32,836 bases of DNA from Candidatus Woesearchaeota archaeon. Its GTDB lineage: Archaea > Nanobdellota > Nanobdellia > Woesearchaeales > WJIZ01. The stretch lies in NCBI GenBank assembly GCA_018221205.1, contig JAAOYF010000044.1, positions 1-32,836 of the forward strand, in the 5' to 3' direction. Of this stretch, positions 8,858 to 17,468 are shown in pieces; position 1 is the stretch's first letter; every line of letters begins with the position of its first letter. The notes below the pieces were generated by a model that was not told the origin of the DNA, did not search any database, and was given only the letters and a program-made list of their open reading frames with translations. Both the position numbers and the translations under genes were made by a program.

Positions 8858-9760
8858 ATGGTAAAAACAGTATTCCAAAGAATTACTGAGAAAAAGAAAG
8901 AACTAGACTCTTTAAGGCCTCTTGAAGAGTCACAAATAAGTAAATTAATAGAAGAAAATGACATAGATTACATCTATAATTCTGTTTCAATAGAGGGAAA
9001 TACTTTAACATTAAATGAAACCAGATTTATTTTAGAAAAAGGAATTACTATCGGAGGTAAGAATCTAAGAGAACATCTTGATGTTACCAATCAAAAAGAA
9101 GCCATGACTTGGATTAGAGAACAAATTAAAAAGAAAATCACAGAAGCAGATATTTTAATCCTTCATAGAATAACTCTTAAAGGCATTTCAGATTACTGGG
9201 CAGGGAAGTATAAGACATCTCAAAATAGAATATTGGGTTCTAAATTAAAAACAACTCTCCCTCATAAGGTTCAAAGTGAAATGCACAACTTAGTGCAATT
9301 TATGCAAAAACCAAAAGGAACTATCGTTGATATTGTAGTATTTGTTCACCATGAGTTAGTTAGAATTCATCCATTTGTTGATGGGAATGGAAGAGTAGCC
9401 AGACTACTTGTAAATCTTGTTCTCATTAAAAATGGATATCCTCCAATAATAATTAAGAATCAAGATAGGAAAAGATATTTTGATAGCCTAGAAAAAGCAC
9501 ATTTTGGAAATATGGGGCCATTTAGATTTTTTATGGCATTGGCAGTTGAGTCATCATTAAACATGTATCTGAATGCTCTTAAGTCAACTAATAAAAAAAA
9601 TGAAATGTTGTCATTAAATGACTTATCAAAAGAAGTTGAATTTTCTCAAGAGTACCTTAGTCTGCTTGCGAGAATTGGAAAATTGAGTGCAACAAAAATA
9701 AATGGAGTATGGCATTCTACCAGAAAAGACCTAAATGAATATATGGATTCTCGAAATTAG
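8858..9760 (+). CDS. Fic/DOC family protein (predicted AMP transferase) with C-terminal HTH-like region
   Basis: Fic motif HPFVDGNGRVAR; N-terminal inhibitory-type motif SVSIEGN; C-terminal LNDLSKEVEFSQEYLSLLARIGKLSATKING. Confidence 0.92.
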   Translation: MVKTVFQRITEKKKELDSLRPLEESQISKLIEENDIDYIYNSVSIEGNTLTLNETRFILEKGITIGGKNLREHLDVTNQKEAMTWIREQIKKKITEADILILHRITLKGISDYWAGKYKTSQNRILGSKLKTTLPHKVQSEMHNLVQFMQKPKGTIVDIVVFVHHELVRIHPFVDGNGRVARLLVNLVLIKNGYPPIIIKNQDRKRYFDSLEKAHFGNMGPFRFFMALAVESSLNMYLNALKSTNKKNEMLSLNDLSKEVEFSQEYLSLLARIGKLSATKINGVWHSTRKDLNEYMDSRN

Positions 9761-9803
9761 TGACAGTTTGTATCCCTAATTTCTAGACAAAAAGTACATA
9801 GGT

Positions 9804-9816
9804 ACGGCCAGTCCAT
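9804..9816. repeat. Copy 2 of ACGGCCAGTC repeat (ACGGCCAGTCCAT)
   Basis: 13-nt match to copy 1; abuts toxin stop codon at 9816-9818. Confidence 0.75.
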
Positions 9817-10157
9817 TACTTAAATCCTTTAGGTCCGATGATCTTTAGGATATTCTTTATCTCATTAATGGTTTTCTGCTGATGCTTCTTATCAGACATA
9901 CGGACAAATCTTAACAGTAAATCAGTTAAGTCATCAACGGATAAGAATTTCATCTTATGGCCATCTACTATGAAATAAAATCTAAAATTTCTATACTTTA
10001 ACTCCTTAATAAGGATTCCACCCACTGTTCCCAATACTTTTCCTTTTTTTGGATTCTCCTCGAGAGCTTTCAGATACTGTAACACCTTGACTGACTCGGC
10101 TTTAAATTGCTTGGAGATTTTCTGATACAAAGAGTCGACGACCTCTACATATGCCAT
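9816..10157 (-). CDS. RelE/ParE-superfamily toxin
   Basis: GGILIKELKYRNFRFYFIVDGHKMKFLSVDDL fold signature; follows a small antitoxin-like ORF with 13-bp overlap. Confidence 0.75.
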   Translation of the reverse strand: MAYVEVVDSLYQKISKQFKAESVKVLQYLKALEENPKKGKVLGTVGGILIKELKYRNFRFYFIVDGHKMKFLSVDDLTDLLLRFVRMSDKKHQQKTINEIKNILKIIGPKGFK

Positions 10158-10348
10158 TCTTTCTTTGCTCGCTTGATGGCTTCGTCAATCGGAATAGCAT
10201 TCTTAGAACTCATGAGAAATTCTCGAAGTTGCTCTTTGACAGCCATATCATACAACCTTTTAATGATGACTTCATAGGTGTCTTCCTTATTTCCAAAAGT
10301 ACTTATGAGTTTCTTGGTTTCGTTGCTTATCTGTATTGTAGTATTCAT
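10145..10348 (-). CDS. Antitoxin-like small protein (67 aa)
   Basis: MNTTIQISNETKKLISTFGNKEDTYEVIIKRLYD: short N-terminal beta-strand/helix as in RHH-type antitoxins; overlaps toxin start. Confidence 0.7.
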   Translation of the reverse strand: MNTTIQISNETKKLISTFGNKEDTYEVIIKRLYDMAVKEQLREFLMSSKNAIPIDEAIKRAKKEWHM

Positions 10349-10349
10349 T

Positions 10350-10382
10350 CTATAGCCAGTATAGTGACTATAGTATATAAAT
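10350..10382 (-). promoter_or_regulatory. Toxin-antitoxin promoter/operator
   Basis: Two CTATAG sites (10350-10355, 10368-10373) next to TATA-like TTATATAC on the minus strand, about 27-34 nt upstream of start. Confidence 0.5.
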
Positions 10383-10425
10383 GTTACGCTAACCTAAACA
10401 CAATTGTGCATAAGAATTAGCAAAT

Positions 10426-10439
10426 ATTGACGGCCAGTC
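10426..10439. repeat. Copy 3 of ACGGCCAGTC repeat (ATTGACGGCCAGTC)
   Basis: 14-nt identity with copy 1; 7 bp from helicase stop codon. Confidence 0.75.
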
Positions 10440-10446
10440 ATATTCT

Positions 10447-11733
10447 TTATCTTTTAGAACGATGTTTGTGCCGTGACCTAAATTTGGATTTTCTAGAAAA
10501 TGAGTGCCTTGATGCGGGTTTTGATTTTCTTGATTTAAATCCTCTAGAAAATGATTTCCTTGGTGGAGGTTTTGCTGCTGTACCTACTGCGTTTTTAGCA
10601 GACTCTGAATGAAAAGTATGATCCATGACATCCAGCTTTTGCTTTATCAACCTTTCAATATCGCTAAGGTAATTTCGCTCTTCAGCTGCGCAAAATGAGA
10701 ATGCAGTTCCATCCGAGCCAGCCCGAGCAGTTCTTCCGATCCTATGGACATAGCTTTCGGGTTCGTTTGGAAGCTCAAAATTTATAACATGCGAAATATT
10801 CTCAATATCTATTCCTCTGGCAGCGATATCGGTTGCTACAAGGACTTTAGTTCTACCTGTTTTAAAATCTTTAATCGCCTTAGTTCTTGCATTTTGTGTT
10901 TTATTTCCATGAATTGCATCTGAGGATATGCCATTTTTACTAAGAAATATCGCTACTTTGTTTGCCCTATGTTTTGTCCGGGTGAAGACTAAAACACTTG
11001 TAAGATGCTCATGTTCCAGAAGTTTTAACAATAACTTTGCTTTTGAATCCTGATCAACAAAAAATATATGTTGTTTCACACTTTCGACAGTAGTTGCCTG
11101 CGGTGCAACTTCAACATGGGTAGGGTCCTTTAAAAGGCTCTTTGCAAGTGTGTTGACTTGAGGAGACATTGTTGCTGAAAAAAATAGAGATTGTCTTTTA
11201 TGGGGCAGTTTTGAAATTATTTTCTTAATATCATGAATAAAACCCATATCCAGCATTCTGTCAGCTTCATCGAGTACAAAAAATTCTATATTCTTTAGAG
11301 TAAGTTTTCTTTGATTCATTAAATCTAATAATCTACCTGGTGTTGCAACAACAATATCTACTCCTTTAGATAATGCCTGCACTTGTCTTCCTTGTTTTAC
11401 TCCACCAAAGATCACTGTATGTTTAAATTTAAGAAATTGGCCATAGGTAGAAAAGCTTTCTCCGATTTGTGCAGCAAGTTCCCTCGTAGGGGTGAGTACC
11501 AATGTTTTGATCTCTCTGGGATATTTTTCAGTCATCCTTTGCAGTATGGGCAATATAAAAGCAGCAGTCTTTCCTGTTCCGGTTTGTGCAATGCCTATCA
11601 GATCTCTACCCAACAGCAGACCGGGAATTGATTTTGATTGTATAGGAGTAGGTATGGTATATCCTTCTTTGGTCAGTGCTCTCTCAAGAGGAGGGATTAG
11701 ATTCAGATCTTTAAATGATATCTTATTATCCAT
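10447..11733 (-). CDS. DEAD-box RNA helicase (RhlE-like) with basic Ser/Arg/Lys tail
   Basis: [29 protein letters not shown] motifs; C-terminal [35 protein letters not shown]. Confidence 0.95.
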   Translation of the reverse strand: MDNKISFKDLNLIPPLERALTKEGYTIPTPIQSKSIPGLLLGRDLIGIAQTGTGKTAAFILPILQRMTEKYPREIKTLVLTPTRELAAQIGESFSTYGQFLKFKHTVIFGGVKQGRQVQALSKGVDIVVATPGRLLDLMNQRKLTLKNIEFFVLDEADRMLDMGFIHDIKKIISKLPHKRQSLFFSATMSPQVNTLAKSLLKDPTHVEVAPQATTVESVKQHIFFVDQDSKAKLLLKLLEHEHLTSVLVFTRTKHRANKVAIFLSKNGISSDAIHGNKTQNARTKAIKDFKTGRTKVLVATDIAARGIDIENISHVINFELPNEPESYVHRIGRTARAGSDGTAFSFCAAEERNYLSDIERLIKQKLDVMDHTFHSESAKNAVGTAAKPPPRKSFSRGFKSRKSKPASRHSFSRKSKFRSRHKHRSKR

Positions 11734-11832
11734 TGCAGCTTAAAACATACTCCTGGTTATAAAAGTACGCTATTAGAAAGCTTGTTCAATAGTTTCTGGC
11801 ATTCCAGACAGAAAGTATATAGATAGCCCTGT

Positions 11833-12033
11833 CTATTTCTTAGGATTCTCTGGTACGACCATCCAAGCGATGATGTATAAGAGAATAAAGGGAAAGAATC
11901 CGGTCAGGATGATCAACAAAGCTGTTACGATTCTCACCATTGAAGGGTCCCAGTCGAAATACTCTGCTATTCCGCCGCAGACTCCTCCCAGCATCTTATC
12001 TTTTTTTGATCTGAATAAGCGTTTCTTTGCCAT
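11833..12033 (-). CDS. PspC-domain small membrane protein
   Basis: RSKKDKMLGGVCGGIAEYFDWDPSMVRI plus one TM segment. Confidence 0.9.
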   Translation of the reverse strand: MAKKRLFRSKKDKMLGGVCGGIAEYFDWDPSMVRIVTALLIILTGFFPFILLYIIAWMVVPENPKK

Positions 12034-12113
12034 ATTGAACTAAAAAGCAGAGGGATATTTAAAATTAATGATTAAAACATATATTTTTATATGAGCTGGA
12101 TTTCATTGTTGAG

Positions 12114-13001
12114 ATGAAAAACAGCAGAGCTATGGTGTTAGGGAGCTTTATCGGAGATGCATTAGCTTTAGGCCCTCACTGGATCTATGATGTAGAAGAA
12201 TTGCATGACAAGTTTGGAGTTGTGGATGGCTTTACAGATCCTCCTAATGATTCATATCATCCTAACAAGAAAAAAGGAGGATTCACCCATTACGGAGATC
12301 AGACATTCATCCTTCTGGAGTCTTTGGCAAAGATGGGAAAATTTGATCTGCAAGACTATCTCTTCAGATGGCAGAGATTATTCACCCAGTATAATGACTA
12401 TCTTGATCATGCCACCAAAGATACGATGGAGCACATCGAAAAGGGAGTTAAACCCTCTGGTTCAGGATCTGAAGATATAAGTGCTGTCGGCAGGATTGCG
12501 CCGTTGCTGTACCTATATGAAGGGGATGATATGATCCTGACAGGGGTGAGAGAACTGATAGAGATGACCCACAACAATCCTTTAGTCATCGATACTGCCT
12601 TGTTCTTCGCTAAAGTCACTTCTCGAGTATTACATGGGAAAAGGCCTGTAGAGACGATCAAGAAAGTTATGGAGACTGCTCCAAAAACTGTCAAGGTGTT
12701 GATGCAAAAAGGCCTTGACTCTGCCCAGAAGAATTCAATCGAGGCCATCAATCATTTCCGAGCTGGCTGTTCTACAAGTATGGCATTGCCAGGGGTGATA
12801 CATCTGATCGCGAAATATGAGGATAGTCTCAAGGATGCATTAGTCAACAGTGTGATGGCTGGCGGCGACAATGCAGCCAGGGCAGCTGTTGTAGGCATGG
12901 TCTTGGGAGCTCATTTAGGAGAAAAGGCCATTCCGCGAGAATGGATCTCTGGATTACAGAAAAGAAAAGAAATAGAATCGTTATTGGATAAACTAAATTA
13001 A
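12114..13001 (+). CDS. ADP-ribosylglycohydrolase (ARH/DraG/J1-crystallin-like) family protein
   Basis: GSFIGDALALGPHW at N-terminus, HYGDQT, GGDNAARAAVVGMVLGAHLG at C-terminus. Confidence 0.85.
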   Translation: MKNSRAMVLGSFIGDALALGPHWIYDVEELHDKFGVVDGFTDPPNDSYHPNKKKGGFTHYGDQTFILLESLAKMGKFDLQDYLFRWQRLFTQYNDYLDHATKDTMEHIEKGVKPSGSGSEDISAVGRIAPLLYLYEGDDMILTGVRELIEMTHNNPLVIDTALFFAKVTSRVLHGKRPVETIKKVMETAPKTVKVLMQKGLDSAQKNSIEAINHFRAGCSTSMALPGVIHLIAKYEDSLKDALVNSVMAGGDNAARAAVVGMVLGAHLGEKAIPREWISGLQKRKEIESLLDKLN

Positions 13002-13172
13002 TTCTCCAATATCGACTTCGTCTTCTGCTATCTGATCAAGCTCTTCAGTTGTCTCTTCCATAGCGCCTTCAGTCTCTTCTATGGTTTCCTGGGTTTCATC
13101 TACAACCTGGCTTGGACCGCATGCAGTCAGTACGACCGCAAGGATCAGCAATAATGCGATTAGCTGTTTCAT
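12993..13172 (-). CDS. Small acidic lipoprotein (59 aa; not in the supplied ORF track)
   Basis: MKQLIALLLILAVVLTACGPSQVVDETQETIEETEGAMEETTEELDQIAEDEVDIGELI; lipobox LTAC-G; ATGA overlap with upstream gene. Confidence 0.75.
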   Translation of the reverse strand: MKQLIALLLILAVVLTACGPSQVVDETQETIEETEGAMEETTEELDQIAEDEVDIGELI

Positions 13173-14773
13173 GAGTCATCCTCCTCATCATTTTCATCGT
13201 CATTGATCTCGACACTTTTCTCAAGCACCCTGGCTTCTATGCGTTCCCTGATTTCAATCTGCTTTCCTTCAGCTGTCTCGATCCGGACCTCTCTTCTTAG
13301 CTCATTTGTGTCACGGATGTTTTTCACTCGTGCCTCGAAGGCCTTTATCCTGCTTCTCGCGACTTCTGGTGCAATATCGGGTGTTATCTCCTTGAATTCC
13401 TTGCTGAGCTCCTCGATCTTAGCTAATAGGTCAGAGACATCTTCGCCTTCTGCTTTCTTTGCTCGCACTTCTCTTTTTAATTCAGCGATATCTTTGGCGA
13501 GCTCTTTCTTGATCTCGTAGTTATCGGTTACTTGTTCCCTTCGTTCTTCGAACCTTTCCTTGGCTTCGTCCCATCTCTGCTTGATCTCTTCAACTTTTTC
13601 CTGAGACAACTCACCATCTTGGTACTTTTCCTTGAATTTCTCCATTACCTTGATCTTTGCAGCGAGGTCTGCCAAATCTGCCCCATCTTTCTTGAGCGCT
13701 TTGGCTTTTCTCTTGAAGTCATTTAGCTGTCTGGTGAACTGGGCATTGTTATGCTTGATTCTCAGCTCTAGCTCAGTTTCTTCAACTTCATCAGAGTCTT
13801 CGTGCTTGGCATCCTTGATCCTTGCTCGTAGCTCACCGCGTTCACCTTCTGGAACTAAATTATGCACTTCATCCTTGAATGCCTTGATGATTCTCCGAGC
13901 TTCCTGGATGGCAGCTTCAAATTCCTCCTGAGTCATGGTCTGCGGATCTATACCTTCTCTGAATGCTTTTAATTCAGCAAAAATCTCTTCTAGCGTAGTT
14001 GTATCCTTTTCTAATGCTTTAATCCTTTCAATTAAGATAGCAGCTTGTGCTTCATGCCGTAGTATCTTCTTCAAGAGTTGATAGGCTCTGACCATGTGGC
14101 CTCTTGGAGCATCGGTTACAGGCTCTTCCTCACCGATCTCATCTTCATCATCAACTTCCTCTTCTGTCTTATCAAGGAATTTTCCTCTTGCGTCATTTGC
14201 AAGATCCTTCGCTTCCTCAGCAAGGGCCTCTGCTTCTTCATAATTGCCAGCATCGAATGCTTCTTGAGCTTGGGCAAGGAAATCTTTGGCTTCTTCTAGT
14301 TTCTCCTTAGAAAGCTCGACCTCTTTACCGTCTGCCTCAGCTTCAGCAATCTCTTCCTCTGCCTTGGCTATCTCCTTTTCAGCATCCTCAATCTCCTTAG
14401 CAGCATCTTCAGTAAGATCCTCTTCATCTTCCTCATCAGTCTCATCTTCGAGGTCTTCACATTCTCCTGCATCGCAGAACTTATCTGCATCACAGTCAGT
14501 GTCTTCTACGCACTCAACTTCATCTTCCTCATCAGTCTCATCTTCTTCATCTGTTTCGTCTTCGTCATCAGAGTCATCTAAAACACACTCTGAAGGTAAT
14601 GGACATCCATCATCATCCAAACTGACATCATCATCCAATTCATATCCTTCCTCGCATTCTACAACAGTATATGTTGGACAATCATCATTAATTTCGTCAC
14701 TTTCAGCTATTGCCACTGCGGAAAAGAGCAGCAAAAAACACATCAATATCGTAAACAGTTGCTTCATTTTCAT
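13169..14773 (-). CDS. Secreted, highly acidic coiled-coil protein with N-terminal Cys motif
   Basis: Signal peptide MKMKQLFTILMCFLLLFSAVAIA; DEEDETDEEDE runs; long Glu/Lys/Ala helical regions. Confidence 0.8.
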   Translation of the reverse strand: MKMKQLFTILMCFLLLFSAVAIAESDEINDDCPTYTVVECEEGYELDDDVSLDDDGCPLPSECVLDDSDDEDETDEEDETDEEDEVECVEDTDCDADKFCDAGECEDLEDETDEEDEEDLTEDAAKEIEDAEKEIAKAEEEIAEAEADGKEVELSKEKLEEAKDFLAQAQEAFDAGNYEEAEALAEEAKDLANDARGKFLDKTEEEVDDEDEIGEEEPVTDAPRGHMVRAYQLLKKILRHEAQAAILIERIKALEKDTTTLEEIFAELKAFREGIDPQTMTQEEFEAAIQEARRIIKAFKDEVHNLVPEGERGELRARIKDAKHEDSDEVEETELELRIKHNNAQFTRQLNDFKRKAKALKKDGADLADLAAKIKVMEKFKEKYQDGELSQEKVEEIKQRWDEAKERFEERREQVTDNYEIKKELAKDIAELKREVRAKKAEGEDVSDLLAKIEELSKEFKEITPDIAPEVARSRIKAFEARVKNIRDTNELRREVRIETAEGKQIEIRERIEARVLEKSVEINDDENDEEDDS

Positions 14774-14944
14774 ACCTCTGGCTTATGCTGTACATCTAAT
14801 AAGATGAGACAGTGTATAAGTCCTTAATGGACTTTATGGAACTGGGCTTTTTAAAGTTTTCTGTTAATTGCGCTATCAGTATACCATTATACACATAAAT
14901 ATATCAGATATATAAGAAAATGGGGGTTATTTTTCCATATGAGG

Positions 14945-14999
14945 AGGAATATCAAGAACTTAGAGACAACTGTCTCTGGGCCAAAATCTCGATATTCCT
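14945..14999. other. Intergenic nested inverted repeat downstream of polB
   Basis: Outer arms AGGAATATC (14945-14953) / GATATTCCT (14991-14999); inner AGAGAC-AACT-GTCTCT (14962-14977). Confidence 0.5.
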
Positions 15000-15010
15000 T
15001 GATAATGCAC

Positions 15011-17356
15011 CTATTGGAATTTAGAAAGGTCAGTCTGTTTATGCGGAGAGATAAGATCATCAAAGGTCTGATCCTGGAAGCTCAAGATGGAATCTGCTAT
15101 AGGCTTCAATTGCTTCTCTATATAATGAGCGTAATCAAGTTTTGAGGTCTGCTTTTCCAAAGGTTCTGGACCGTTGATGGTTATCACATACTCGATTATT
15201 CCAGGCAGCTCTCTTCCCAATAATCTGGCTGCCTTGATATGTGGAGGGGTGGTCTTGACATACTGGGAGACGCCTTTCCTGATCGCTTTTTTGTATACTA
15301 AGAGATTATCCATCTTGCCGTTTTTCAGCTCAGCCACAAAATTACGTACATAGGCTTCAACTGGCTTGTCATGGAAGATATGATCCAACAATTCCATCTG
15401 GAATTTCTTTGAGAGATCGGTCCAGTCGCGTCTTACAAATTCCAGACCCACTATCTGTATCTTCTCTTTCTCTCCTTTCTTGATCATGCCTGCGTATCTT
15501 TTTTTGGCGCCAGATTCTGAGCCCCTTACTTTGGGCATGAGGAACTTGAAGAATGACTTCTCGAATTCCAACTCCAAGAAGGATGTCCTGCCAAATGCCT
15601 CTTTCACATAGTTCTGATAGAAGTTATTGATATGGGACTTCAGCTCTGTCCCTATCCTGTTCGCTTTTTCCGGATCAGCTGTATTGACGAAAATAGAATC
15701 AGTATCGCCATAGATGACTTCATAGCCTTTCTCCTGGATCTTTTCAGCTGATAATTTAATAAGGAACTGGCCGAAATGGGTTATGGCATTGGCCATCTCT
15801 ATAGAATAGAACCTGCATGTCGGGTTTGCTAGCACGCCGAAGAAGGAATTCATCAGTATCTTTATGGCCTGACTTCCTAGATTATCCTTTCTTTTTTTCG
15901 CCAAATCCCTTTGCTCCCATAATCGATTGATAAGTACAGGCAGGATGCCCTCTTCATTCTTGAAATGCGCCTGATTCGGCGACTCAATCAGATCCTCTTT
16001 CTCCTTTTCAGAGAGGGTCTTGTATATTTCCTGAGGAACAAAACTGTAAGGGTCAATATTGAATGTTCGGATGATGCTTGGATACAGGCTCTTGAAATCT
16101 AAAACGATGATGCCGTTATAGATTCCGGGCTTTGACTGCATGACAAAGCCTCCTTTTATCCGTTCATCACGCTCATTGACAAAGGCTGTCGGTGCAACTA
16201 ATTTTCTCTCTAATAATTCTCCTAAATATAATGAGTCTAGCGAAGCTATGCTTGCATTCACCCTATCCAGCTGCATCCTGGTGAGGATGCTCCTTCGTAT
16301 GGAAAGGTCGAGAGTATTGGATTTTATGATTATCTCATATGCCAATCGTGCATCCTGCAGGTTGTAATCGACCAATTTTTGTGGGTCTTCATGATAGATG
16401 TTCTCTATGACCTTATGGCGATCCGGCCCGGCGATGAGCTTCTCTTCTCCTAAGATGGTCTTAGCAGCTGTATTGAGCTTGTAATCATCCAATCTTAAGA
16501 AAGAGACTTTCATCAGATGGATGCCGTCAATAACAGCGCGGCCAGGAAAGTTAGCAGAGGAATCAATGAAAAATGAGTCTGTCAGCCTCAGGGTGCATTC
16601 GCGATCGGATCTCCCCAACACAAAAGGGAGATTGTACTTTCGGAAAAGATCTCTGATCAATTTGAAATCAAAATCAATGACATTCCAGCCTGTGATGACA
16701 TCAGGGTCTTCCTTGAGGACGATATTCTTGAATTCTTCGAGCACCTCTTTCTCTGTTGCGAAAGAATCTGCACCATCATACTTCTTATCATTTACCAGAA
16801 GGACTTTCTTGATATTTTTTGAGTATATCCCCAGCGCGTAGAGCTTCTTGTTATCCATGCTTGTCTCTATATCTAGAGAGAGTATATTCAGCTCAGGCCA
16901 GAATTCGGTCGGTCTGATTTCTGGATTAAGAAAGACTTTATCGACGAAGAAGCCTTCTTCTTTTTGCGCTTTCCCTTCAATCTCCATGCATGCCTTTATC
17001 TTATGATCTATCATAAATCTGTATGAGAACCTGATATCTGCCTCAAAACAGGTGATATGGTTGTCCAGGAATATCTTTTTCAATTCAGGGACTTCTTTCG
17101 GCACTGTCAACGTGACTCTAGAGACAGGCTCGTCATTGAAATTATGGAAATCTGAATCATCTACTTCTATGTTCTTCAGATCCAGGCTCTTTATGAGATC
17201 CTGGGCTTTTGACGCATCTGTCTTCTTTACCCAGAAATAAGGACGGAAATCACTTATCGTGACAAAGGATTCTCCATTCTCTAATCTACCGAAGAGCATG
17301 ACTTGGGCCTTGCTTCCATCAACCCTATACGTCGGATAGACGATGAATCCTTTCAT
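15011..17356 (-). CDS. polB: Family B DNA polymerase
   Basis: Exo I LSLDIETSM, motif A DFKSLYPSII, motif B KILMNSFFGVLANPTCRFYS, motif C YGDTDSIFV; 781 aa, no intein seen. Confidence 0.97.
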   Translation of the reverse strand: MKGFIVYPTYRVDGSKAQVMLFGRLENGESFVTISDFRPYFWVKKTDASKAQDLIKSLDLKNIEVDDSDFHNFNDEPVSRVTLTVPKEVPELKKIFLDNHITCFEADIRFSYRFMIDHKIKACMEIEGKAQKEEGFFVDKVFLNPEIRPTEFWPELNILSLDIETSMDNKKLYALGIYSKNIKKVLLVNDKKYDGADSFATEKEVLEEFKNIVLKEDPDVITGWNVIDFDFKLIRDLFRKYNLPFVLGRSDRECTLRLTDSFFIDSSANFPGRAVIDGIHLMKVSFLRLDDYKLNTAAKTILGEEKLIAGPDRHKVIENIYHEDPQKLVDYNLQDARLAYEIIIKSNTLDLSIRRSILTRMQLDRVNASIASLDSLYLGELLERKLVAPTAFVNERDERIKGGFVMQSKPGIYNGIIVLDFKSLYPSIIRTFNIDPYSFVPQEIYKTLSEKEKEDLIESPNQAHFKNEEGILPVLINRLWEQRDLAKKRKDNLGSQAIKILMNSFFGVLANPTCRFYSIEMANAITHFGQFLIKLSAEKIQEKGYEVIYGDTDSIFVNTADPEKANRIGTELKSHINNFYQNYVKEAFGRTSFLELEFEKSFFKFLMPKVRGSESGAKKRYAGMIKKGEKEKIQIVGLEFVRRDWTDLSKKFQMELLDHIFHDKPVEAYVRNFVAELKNGKMDNLLVYKKAIRKGVSQYVKTTPPHIKAARLLGRELPGIIEYVITINGPEPLEKQTSKLDYAHYIEKQLKPIADSILSFQDQTFDDLISPHKQTDLSKFQ

Positions 17357-17468
17357 GGTGATAAGAAAGAAGAGTGTATTTTTAATATTTTGGCTTATTT
17401 CTTTGCCATTGCACTTTCTTGCTTCAGCAGCCTTTTTCGCGCTCGATCTGCTCGACAGATGCCAGATG

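Noticed and set aside
11806-11834. AGACAG-N17-CTGTCT inverted repeat between helicase and PspC genes
   Set aside because: Short arms with a long spacer, and one arm enters the PspC stop codon; too weak to call.
14286-14807. Ser-rich plus-strand ORF of 173 aa
   Set aside because: Antisense shadow of the acidic Glu/Asp-rich gene; serine runs are the complement of GAA/GAT codons.
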